Shown here: in pieces, positions 6,691 to 11,755 of the stretch
How positions within the stretch are numbered: position 1 is the stretch's first letter
Layout of the letters: every line of letters begins with the position of its first letter
Source of the DNA: an uncultured Lachnospiraceae bacterium
GTDB lineage: Bacteria; Bacillota; Clostridia; Lachnospirales; Lachnospiraceae
NCBI GenBank assembly: GCA_910586605.1
Contig: CAJUJR010000090.1
Location: 1 to 11,755 of the forward strand
Length of the DNA: 11,755 nucleotides
Direction: 5' to 3'
The notes under the pieces: generated by a model
The model's database searches: none
Told to the model about the DNA's origin: nothing
The model's input: only the letters and a program-made list of their open reading frames with translations
Translations under genes and position numbers: made by a program

Positions 6691-7464
6691 TTATAACAAT
6701 CCTCTTTTTCTTAAAATGTGGTTTTCCAGAGTTGTAAAAACTCCTTTGTCAATAATAATTCCAATAAAAATAATAACCAGCATAATTGTCATAACCTGGT
6801 TAATATCAGCAAGGTCGCGCCCTACCATCAACGTGTAGCCAAGGCCTAGAGAGGCAGACATTACTTCGCCAGACATCAGCGCACGCCATGCAAATGACCA
6901 TCCCTGCTTTAGCCCTGCGACGAAAGAAGGAAGGGCGGCCGGGAAAATAACGCGCAGGTACAATTTCCGTTGTGATACGCCCATTGTTTTTGCAGCTTTG
7001 ATGTAAATAGGAGGCACGCTTTTAATGCCGCTTTCAACTGCCAGTGAAATACTAAATGCAGAACCCATAACAACAACAAAGATAATAGCGCTTTCCGCCA
7101 GCCCAAACCAGAGAATGGCAAAAGGAACCCAGCAGATACTTGGCAGTGTCTGGATACCTAAGATAAGGGGTTTTAAATTACGCGCAAGGTAATCAGAATT
7201 GACAATCAGGATGCCAAAAATTACGCCGATAATAATCGCAATGAAAAAACCAATCAGGACTCTTACCATACTGCTGCCAATCGCTGCCTGTAGCGTGCCG
7301 TTTGTAATTAGTGAAAGGATACTTTCCCAAACACCTGCAGGATGTGGGATTGCATAAGGCTTTGCCCATTCAAACCAATCAGTGGCAGCTACATAAAGAA
7401 GCTGCCAGAGGACAATCAGGCCTGCAAAGAAAACGATGCTTCCTGCTGCTTTTTTAATTTTCAT
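6691..7464 (-). CDS. ABC transporter permease, SsuC/TauC-type
   Basis: A 257-residue membrane protein from ATG 7464, chosen because GAGGAGG (complement of 7474-7480) sits 9 bases upstream; a TTG at 7488 would add 8 residues but overlaps that site. It has about six hydrophobic segments: near 8-27, 65-90, 100-120, 124-143, 178-200 and 222-240. The cytoplasmic EAA-type coupling loop is YIKAAKTMGVSQRKLYLRVI followed by FPAALP (154-179), which docks on the ATPase. This matches BPD_transp_1 permeases of the nitrate/sulfonate/taurine group, which normally act as homodimers. It starts one base after the ATPase stop codon. The group also includes transporters for thiamine precursors and other small molecules, so the substrate cannot be assigned. 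Confidence 0.93.
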   Translation of the reverse strand: MKIKKAAGSIVFFAGLIVLWQLLYVAATDWFEWAKPYAIPHPAGVWESILSLITNGTLQAAIGSSMVRVLIGFFIAIIIGVIFGILIVNSDYLARNLKPLILGIQTLPSICWVPFAILWFGLAESAIIFVVVMGSAFSISLAVESGIKSVPPIYIKAAKTMGVSQRKLYLRVIFPAALPSFVAGLKQGWSFAWRALMSGEVMSASLGLGYTLMVGRDLADINQVMTIMLVIIFIGIIIDKGVFTTLENHILRKRGLL

Positions 7465-7465
7465 T

Positions 7466-8248
7466 TTATTTTTCCTCCTCTTTGTCAAATTCTACTTCCA
7501 TACTCTTTCTGGCGCTTAACTGTACTTGATCCAGAATCCGTTTACGGAGGGAGGTAAATTCGGTACCTTCAATATTTCTTGGCCGTTCCAGGTGGATTGG
7601 GATAATTTCTTTAATCCTGCCGGGATTTTCTGCCATTACAACAACACGGTCTGCAAAATAAATTGCCTCTTCTACACTGTGTGTAATGTACAAAATAGTT
7701 TTTCTGTTTTTCTCCCAGATTTCTTCCAATTCTGCACGGAGAATATTAATCGTCTGTTTATCCAGCGCTGAAAATGGCTCATCCATTAAAAGAAGTTTAC
7801 TGTCTAAGGCAAGCGAACGGGCAAGCGCCGTCCGCTGTTTCATTCCGCCGGAAATCTGATGGATAGGGTAATCCCTATAATGCCAAAGCTGTACCATCCT
7901 CAGGTATTTTTCAGCGATTTCTAATTGCTCCTTTTTGGTATGCCCCGCAGCATCTAAGCCAAACATAACATTTTCAATTACATTTAGCCAGGGATAAAGG
8001 GCGGCCTCCTGGAACATGACAATCCGGTCAGGTCCAGGTCCTGTTACCTGCTGCCCGTCTAATATAATCTCACCAGAGGTTGGCACATCAAGCCCGGCAA
8101 CCAGGTTTAAAAGAGTGGATTTCCCACAGCCGGATGGTCCTACAATACAGATAAACTCCCCCTTTTCCACTTCCAGGGAAATATCTTGTAATGTCTCTTT
8201 GTCGGTATTTGTAAACGTTTTATTAATCGAATTTAGTTTTAAAAACAT
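7466..8248 (-). CDS. ABC transporter ATP-binding protein, SsuB/TauB-type
   Basis: A 260-residue ATPase from ATG 8248, with GGAGG (complement of 8255-8259) 6 bases upstream; the open frame extends further to 8302 but without a better site. All nucleotide-binding motifs are present: Walker A GPSGCGKST (37-45), Q-loop Gln 80, signature ISGGMKQR (132-139, Ile in place of the usual Leu), Walker B LLLMDEP (152-158), D-loop SALD (160-163) and switch His 190. The sequence around FQEAALYPWLNV and DEPFSALDKQT is typical of the nitrate/sulfonate/taurine family. It powers import by the neighbouring permease. Its first 26 bases overlap the end of the SBP gene, which suggests translational coupling. Confidence 0.95.
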   Translation of the reverse strand: MFLKLNSINKTFTNTDKETLQDISLEVEKGEFICIVGPSGCGKSTLLNLVAGLDVPTSGEIILDGQQVTGPGPDRIVMFQEAALYPWLNVIENVMFGLDAAGHTKKEQLEIAEKYLRMVQLWHYRDYPIHQISGGMKQRTALARSLALDSKLLLMDEPFSALDKQTINILRAELEEIWEKNRKTILYITHSVEEAIYFADRVVVMAENPGRIKEIIPIHLERPRNIEGTEFTSLRKRILDQVQLSARKSMEVEFDKEEEK

Positions 8249-9239
8249 CGTCTTCCTCCGGTACTTTATTGATAAAACCTTCATTTTTACTGATTTCTGC
8301 AAATTTCATAATAGCATCATTGCTTAATGTTTCTGATACTTTCATGCGGTTAAAAGCACTTTTAATTACTTCTTCATCCAATGCTTTTCCAGTAGTGCTT
8401 TCAATCTCAGTGTTGACAATTTTTTGTGATTCTTCTGCGTTTTCGTTGATATAAAGAGTTGCTTCTTCATGCGCTTTTAAAAAGTCAGCAACAATATCGG
8501 GATGCTCATCAATAAAGTCTTGGCTTGCAACGACAACTGCTGTTGGATATTCACCGCCTAAAAATACTTCATTATAATCAAGAAGTACTTCAGAACTTCC
8601 ATTATTTTCAATTGTGGTTCCCCAAGGCTCAGGGACAAGCGCTGCATCTACGCTGCCATTATCCATTAAGTTCAGGATATCAGCGTTGGAGCTGGCATTT
8701 ATTGTAACATCGCCTCCCTGGTCTGTGGTTTTTAAGCCATTTTCGGAGAGAAGGTTAAGCAGGCAAAGATGCTGAGTATTCCCAAGCTGTGGTACAGCTA
8801 CTTTTTTCCCTGCAAGGTCTTTTACAGATTTAATGCCAGAATCCTTGCGGATTAATAATACGGCGCCTGCATTTGTTGTATTGGAAATGATTTTTACATC
8901 GCCATTTGATTTTACATTTGCACTAAGCGCAGGAACCGGACCAATATAACCAAGGTCAATTTCCCCGGCAAAGATAGCTTCCATTTCTGCAGGTCCTGCA
9001 TTAAAGGATGTCCAGCTAACATTGCAGGTATCTTTCCAGCGTTCCTCTAATTTTCCCTGGTTTTTCATAACAAGCGCTTGTGTATGCGTAATATTTGGGA
9101 AATAAGCAATCCTGACGTCTGTTTTCCCCCCTTTGCCATCTTTTCCGCTGTTCTTTCCAGAATTGCCGCATGCGGACAAGGAAAAAAGCATTCCTAGGGT
9201 GAGAAGTAATACAGTAATTGATTTTGTAATCCGTTTCAT
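8223..9239 (-). CDS. Substrate-binding lipoprotein, SsuA/NMT1-type ABC transporter
   Basis: A 338-residue lipoprotein. The start is ATG 9239, with GGAGG (complement of 9246-9250) 6 bases upstream. A Lys/Arg N-terminus and hydrophobic core (MKRITKSITVLLLTLGMLFS) precede the lipobox L-S-A-C with Cys 24 as the lipidation site, then a Gly/Ser/Lys-rich linker. The mature part matches the TauA/SsuA/NMT1-like fold: VRIAYFPNITHTQALVM, AIFAGEIDLGYIGPVPAL, then VKDLAGKKVAVPQLGNTQH and DAALVPEPWG. It should sit on the outer membrane face and deliver the substrate to the permease. Aliphatic sulfonates or taurine are the usual substrates in the family, but pyrimidines and others occur, and no sulfonate-metabolising enzyme is nearby. 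It is the first gene of the SBP-ATPase-permease-LacI operon. Confidence 0.93.
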   Translation of the reverse strand: MKRITKSITVLLLTLGMLFSLSACGNSGKNSGKDGKGGKTDVRIAYFPNITHTQALVMKNQGKLEERWKDTCNVSWTSFNAGPAEMEAIFAGEIDLGYIGPVPALSANVKSNGDVKIISNTTNAGAVLLIRKDSGIKSVKDLAGKKVAVPQLGNTQHLCLLNLLSENGLKTTDQGGDVTINASSNADILNLMDNGSVDAALVPEPWGTTIENNGSSEVLLDYNEVFLGGEYPTAVVVASQDFIDEHPDIVADFLKAHEEATLYINENAEESQKIVNTEIESTTGKALDEEVIKSAFNRMKVSETLSNDAIMKFAEISKNEGFINKVPEEDDVFKTKFD

Positions 9240-9294
9240 AATAATCCTCCTGAATAAGAGCCATATGGCTTTGAATAGTATCAATTTATAATGA

Positions 9295-9320
9295 GTATAC
9301 TATAAGAAATAGTATAGTAT
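9295..9320 (-). other. AT-rich hairpin in the SBP 5' leader
   Basis: The plus strand holds ATACTATA (9297-9304) and TATAGTAT (9313-9320), complementary over 8 bp, with an alternative register using ATAGTAT at 9309-9315. On the minus strand this lies in the untranslated leader, between the downstream operator and the SBP start codon. It is low in GC, so stability is doubtful; it may instead be a protein-binding palindrome. Confidence 0.35.
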
Positions 9321-9331
9321 CTGCAAAATGT

Positions 9332-9345
9332 TGAAAACGTATTCA
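9332..9345. promoter_or_regulatory. LacI/cre-type operator O1 at the start point
   Basis: TGAAAACGTATTCA fits the catabolite-responsive/LacI-family pattern TGNAANCGNWNNCW at every fixed position, and the flanks (T...A) extend the dyad. It begins about 7 bases downstream of the -10 box, so a bound repressor would cover the transcription start of the SBP operon. Confidence 0.75.
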
Positions 9346-9351
9346 ATGAGA

Positions 9352-9380
9352 ATAATATAAAACTGATAAAAAAATGTCAA
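9352..9380 (-). promoter_or_regulatory. Sigma-A-type promoter of the SBP-ATPase-permease-LacI operon
   Basis: On the minus strand TTGACA (complement of 9375-9380) and TATTAT (complement of 9352-9357) are separated by exactly 17 bases. The -35 is a perfect consensus and the -10 matches 5 of 6. The predicted start is near 9345, about 105 bases before the SBP ATG. Confidence 0.8.
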
Positions 9381-9408
9381 GTGAAATGTTTTAAAACAGG
9401 AAAGAAAC

Positions 9409-9422
9409 TGAAAACGTTATCA
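9409..9422. promoter_or_regulatory. LacI/cre-type operator O2 upstream of the -35
   Basis: TGAAAACGTTATCA fits TGNAANCGNWNNCW at every fixed position and is extended by C...G to CTGAAAACGTTATCAG. Its centre lies 77 bp from that of O1, on the far side of the promoter. Two such sites flanking one promoter suit repression by a looping LacI tetramer or by CcpA. Confidence 0.7.
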
Positions 9423-9490
9423 GCTTTTTTAACCATGCGGCAGATCCTTTGCCCGTGGAAAAGGCGGATAGTTCCTAATGATAAGTAGAT

Positions 9491-10747
9491 TCAGTGGCTA
9501 TTAATTATTGGTAGGTTTTTGAAAATATTTCTTGCGTGAATGGCAATGCATAGGGATATAACACCTGAAAATAAAACAACAGCATATTCAAACCCTTCAC
9601 AAATTTCAAACAGGATACCATATAACGCATTGCCTAATGGCTGTGCGCACATAGAGACAGTTAGGATGACAGCGATAACCTTCCCAATTAAATGTTGCGG
9701 GGTTTCTGCCTGGATAAAGGACATCATCTGTACTGTAAAAATCGTTGAAAATGCCATAATCGCAAAGCAACATGCAGTTATAACAATGTAGTTTACTATG
9801 CCGGAGGAAAATATGGCCAATGAAATAAAAATAGGAAACACACATACCGCACAAGATATTATCAGGTTTCCCGATTTTTGGATTGCCAGCTTTTTTGCAA
9901 AAACTCCAGCGCCAATACCGCCTGCCAATCCTCCTGCTGCCAAGGCCCCTTGTGCAAAACCATAGAGTGTGTTTGCCTGTGATGCATTTAAATCAAGTAC
10001 TTCGGTGACCAAGTATGGCAATGCAACAATAATCATTGCAGAAAGGAATAGATTGATTCCGCAGATAACAAGAAGCGTTTTTCCAATCAATGGTTTTTCT
10101 TTTCGGATAAACCGAATGCTTTCTGCAAAGTCAGTTTTTGCGGTCTTTAGTATACTGCCATTTAAAACTTGCTTCTGGAATGGTATTTTAATGAATATTT
10201 CCATAACTGCCGATAAAGTAAAACATACTGTACAAACCCACAATACAGGTTTTAATCCATATGCGCTATATAAAATGCCTCCAAGTACAGGCCCTGTTAA
10301 GGAAGCAAAAGAGCTTATCATATTGATTATAGAATTTGCAGCCATAAAATTATCTTGATTTACCAATGCAGGGACACTTGCCTGCACTGATGGCTGATAT
10401 GCGCCTGCAATCCCATAGAGAAGCATTAATGTAACCGTTAGGAGAAGAATGAGGTTCCCTTGGTTCATAAGCAAGGAAAATGATATGATAACTGCTGCTG
10501 TTAAGAAATCCAAAATTACCATAATATTTCTTTTATTTACCCTGTCTGCAATAATACCCCCAACCGGCGATAGCAGGATGGCAGGAATAAAGGCACATGC
10601 CGTAACCGTTCCATATAGCGTCGATGAACCTGTCAGGTTTAATAAGTATAATGGTAATGCAAATCTTATTGCAGCATTACCAAATAAAGATATAATCTGC
10701 CCAATAATGACTAACATGAAATCTTTTGAAAATAATTTTTGCTCCAT
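9491..10747 (-). CDS. MFS transporter, efflux type (MFS_3/EntS-MefA-like)
   Basis: A 418-residue integral membrane protein of normal MFS length, with about twelve hydrophobic segments spread across its length. After the first helix pair, GGIIADRVNKRNIM matches MFS motif A (G-x-x-x-D-R-x-x-K/R-R) in the loop between helices 2 and 3. The overall pattern (FMLVIIGQIISLFGNAAIRF, then PALVNQDNFMAANSI) resembles the MFS_3 group of macrolide-, siderophore- or drug-exporting proteins driven by proton motive force. The start at ATG 10747 has GGAGG (complement of 10756-10760) 8 bases upstream. It lies downstream of tetR on the same strand with a TetR-type half palindrome in its leader, so regulated drug or toxin efflux is likely. 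The substrate cannot be told. No clear terminator was seen after its stop. Confidence 0.9.
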   Translation of the reverse strand: MEQKLFSKDFMLVIIGQIISLFGNAAIRFALPLYLLNLTGSSTLYGTVTACAFIPAILLSPVGGIIADRVNKRNIMVILDFLTAAVIISFSLLMNQGNLILLLTVTLMLLYGIAGAYQPSVQASVPALVNQDNFMAANSIINMISSFASLTGPVLGGILYSAYGLKPVLWVCTVCFTLSAVMEIFIKIPFQKQVLNGSILKTAKTDFAESIRFIRKEKPLIGKTLLVICGINLFLSAMIIVALPYLVTEVLDLNASQANTLYGFAQGALAAGGLAGGIGAGVFAKKLAIQKSGNLIISCAVCVFPIFISLAIFSSGIVNYIVITACCFAIMAFSTIFTVQMMSFIQAETPQHLIGKVIAVILTVSMCAQPLGNALYGILFEICEGFEYAVVLFSGVISLCIAIHARNIFKNLPIINSH

Positions 10748-10777
10748 TTTCTAGTCCTCCCTTTGTTTTAATTAAAT

Positions 10778-10794
10778 ACCGAATGTTGGTATGT
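10778..10794. promoter_or_regulatory. Putative TetR operator before the MFS gene
   Basis: Read on the minus strand, this 17-mer begins ACATACCAA and agrees with the tetR promoter site at 11641-11657 at 13 of 17 positions. One half-site is intact and the other is degenerate. An overlapping imperfect dyad ATACC-N7-GGTAT (10776-10792) is also present. It lies about 30 bases upstream of the MFS start codon. Confidence 0.55.
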
Positions 10795-10811
10795 ATCTGG
10801 GTAAAAATTTT

Positions 10812-10835
10812 CTGCCCAATTTAGAGGGCAGTTTT
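10812..10835. terminator. Weak hairpin between tetR and MFS
   Basis: CTGCCC (10812-10817) and GGGCAG (10826-10831) form a 6-bp stem with an 8-base loop. TTTT follows on the plus strand and AAAATTTTT on the minus strand. It may weakly attenuate transcription entering the MFS gene from tetR; the stem is short. Confidence 0.35.
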
Positions 10836-10881
10836 AGTGTGAAGAAGGCTGCTTTTTGTCGGTTTAGAAAAATATGCTGTA

Positions 10882-10910
10882 AATATAGTGGTTGCCGACA
10901 AGAATTGCAA
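10882..10910 (-). promoter_or_regulatory. Candidate promoter for the MFS gene
   Basis: On the minus strand TTGCAA (10905-10910) and TATATT (complement of 10882-10887) are 17 bases apart, matching consensus at 4 of 6 and 5 of 6. It would give a leader of about 130 bases crossing the weak hairpin and the putative operator. A promoter nearer the operator is equally possible. Confidence 0.3.
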
Positions 10911-10940
10911 ATAGGGCATTGCCACAGGCATTCCCTTTTT
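10886..10940 (+). repeat. Dispersed module copy B
   Basis: TAGTGGTTGCCGACAAGAATTGC at 10886-10908 matches 3099-3121 with one mismatch. It is followed by TAGGGCA, an imperfect GC hairpin and CCCTTTTT, the same layout as copy A minus the second arm of its first hairpin. The T-run reaches into the tetR stop codon (complement of 10939-10941). On the minus strand the hairpin (GGGAATGCC, TGT, GGCAATGCCC) lies right after tetR and could end its transcript. Confidence 0.55.
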
Positions 10941-11595
10941 ATCGTTTGCTTTTTTGGTAAATAGATGTCAGCTCTTGTAATCTTTCTAATATTTCCCCGT
11001 CGATTATATCTAGTCCGAAACTTTGCATCATCTGGTTAAATACCATAAACTTACGATAGGATTCTTCCACCGAACTGTTGAAGATCATAGGGTTCATCCA
11101 GATATTTGCCGCAAGCAGAATCAGTTCTGCCAATTGCTCTGGATAATTTGTTTCAATAGAACCATCTGAAATTCCCTGCTGAATAATCGGTAAAATGTAA
11201 TTTGGCGCTACATTATCTATGGTATCATGCAAAAGGCTAAAAAGAAGTTTCGCATTATTATGGAAATCTGGCGCTACTGTAAAAATATCGTCCTGTACAG
11301 GCCGGTTGATGGATGCTTTAAAAATTGTTTTTAGCTTTTCTTTGCCGTTTAGATCAGTGCGGTCACGGATAACGGCAAGCATTTGATTAGATTCAGCCGT
11401 CATTCTGTCCGTTACAGCAAATAAAATATCTTCCTTTGATTTAAAATGATGATAGATAGCGCCTTTACTAAGCCCTCCCAGATTATCAATAATATCCTGG
11501 ATGGAAGTATGTTCATATCCTTTTTCCATAAATAGGCGAAAAGCAACGGATAATATTAGATTGACGGTTTCCTCTGGGTGTTTATTTCTTGCCAA
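10939..11595 (-). CDS. TetR-family transcriptional regulator
   Basis: A 218-residue repressor. The start is a TTG at 11595, chosen because GGAGG (complement of 11606-11610) lies 10 bases upstream and the protein then begins MARNKHPEETV, a normal TetR N-terminus. The HTH is clear: ILSVAFRLFMEKGYEHTSI then QDIIDNLGGLSKGAIYHHF and KSKEDIL (residues 14-58). The C-terminal ligand-binding helices are variable, as usual. TetR proteins typically repress an adjacent efflux gene and themselves until a ligand binds. Here the MFS gene lies downstream on the same strand, and palindromes of the same type occur before both genes. The poor start codon would keep its level low. Confidence 0.93.
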   Translation of the reverse strand: MARNKHPEETVNLILSVAFRLFMEKGYEHTSIQDIIDNLGGLSKGAIYHHFKSKEDILFAVTDRMTAESNQMLAVIRDRTDLNGKEKLKTIFKASINRPVQDDIFTVAPDFHNNAKLLFSLLHDTIDNVAPNYILPIIQQGISDGSIETNYPEQLAELILLAANIWMNPMIFNSSVEESYRKFMVFNQMMQSFGLDIIDGEILERLQELTSIYQKSKR

Positions 11596-11612
11596 TGCGG
11601 TTTTACCTCCTT

Positions 11613-11631
11613 TACATACCTGTGGTATGTA
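11613..11631. promoter_or_regulatory. TetR autoregulatory operator 1
   Basis: TACATACC-TGT-GGTATGTA is a perfect dyad of 8+3+8 bases. It lies just downstream of the -10 box and upstream of the tetR ribosome binding site, over the expected transcription start. Its centre is 27 bp from that of operator 2. Confidence 0.8.
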
Positions 11632-11634
11632 TTT

Positions 11635-11664
11635 ATCTTAACATACTATTGGTATGTTTGTCAA
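11635..11664 (-). promoter_or_regulatory. tetR promoter with operator 2 in the spacer
   Basis: On the minus strand TTGACA (complement of 11659-11664) and TAAGAT (complement of 11635-11640) are 18 bases apart. The spacer contains a second dyad, ACATACT-ATT-GGTATGT at 11641-11657, with one mismatched pair. A repressor bound there would block RNA polymerase directly. Confidence 0.65.
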
Positions 11665-11755
11665 GGTACGAGGAATCGTTCGAGGCAGTAATAAAAGAAG
11701 CGTTACTATTCACAGCCAATCGTAGCCGGACTTAAGGAAATAAAAAATATCTTCC

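Noticed and set aside
9403..9430. CTGA/TCAG hairpin followed by TTTTTT as a terminator
   Set aside because: The stem is four or five AT-rich pairs and no plus-strand gene ends there; the sequence is better explained as operator O2.
9469..9480. AGTTCCTAA-like sequence resembling the end of the 2432-2589 palindrome
   Set aside because: Only about nine bases match and there is no partner repeat nearby, so it is probably chance.
11665..11755. Possible divergent gene or mobile-element end at the right edge
   Set aside because: No open frame with a ribosome binding site, no recognisable RNA fold and no inverted repeat pair could be supported in the bases available.

Overview
The window looks like a low-to-moderate GC Bacillota chromosome, most likely a gut-type Clostridia such as Lachnospiraceae. 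This rests on strong GGAGG ribosome binding sites before most genes, a BspA-type leucine-rich-repeat surface protein, an HMGL-like aldolase, an Rrf2 regulator, a PBP-GGDEF sensor protein and a SsuABC-type lipoprotein transporter. The family-level placement is an inference from gene content. Several apparent long starts (DGC, MarR, permease, ATPase, SBP) were shortened to internal ATGs with good ribosome binding sites.

Plus-strand half (1-5653). The window opens inside the 3' part of a secreted LRR protein with an acidic 16-residue tandem repeat. An HMGL/DRE-TIM aldolase-like enzyme and glutamate racemase (murI) follow. A 158-bp nested palindromic element (2432-2589) abuts murI and reaches into its stop codon. 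Next come an Rrf2-family regulator with three IscR-like cysteines, a run of three hairpins ending in an intrinsic terminator, a cytoplasmic periplasmic-binding-protein/GGDEF diguanylate cyclase, and a MarR regulator.

Minus-strand half (5661-11595). A compact four-gene operon is read right to left: lipoprotein SBP, ABC ATPase, ABC permease, LacI-family regulator. Its promoter (TTGACA-N17-TATTAT) is flanked by two LacI/cre-type operators, one at the expected start point and one upstream of the -35. This fits autoregulation by the operon's own LacI protein, by CcpA, or by both. The LacI gene converges tail to tail with marR, leaving only 7 bases between stop codons. To the right is a TetR/MFS efflux-type pair, also on the minus strand. 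The tetR promoter carries two ACATACC-N3-GGTATGT palindromes, and a related partial site precedes the MFS gene, which suggests TetR controls both.

The window is mainly housekeeping, regulatory and transport genes. I did not find a clear defence system, CRISPR array, RNA gene or transposase. The least explained signals are the nested palindrome after murI and a two-copy dispersed module (TAGTGGTTGYCGACAAGAATTGC followed by a TAGGGCA...CCCTTTTT hairpin) at 3099-3166 and 10886-10940.
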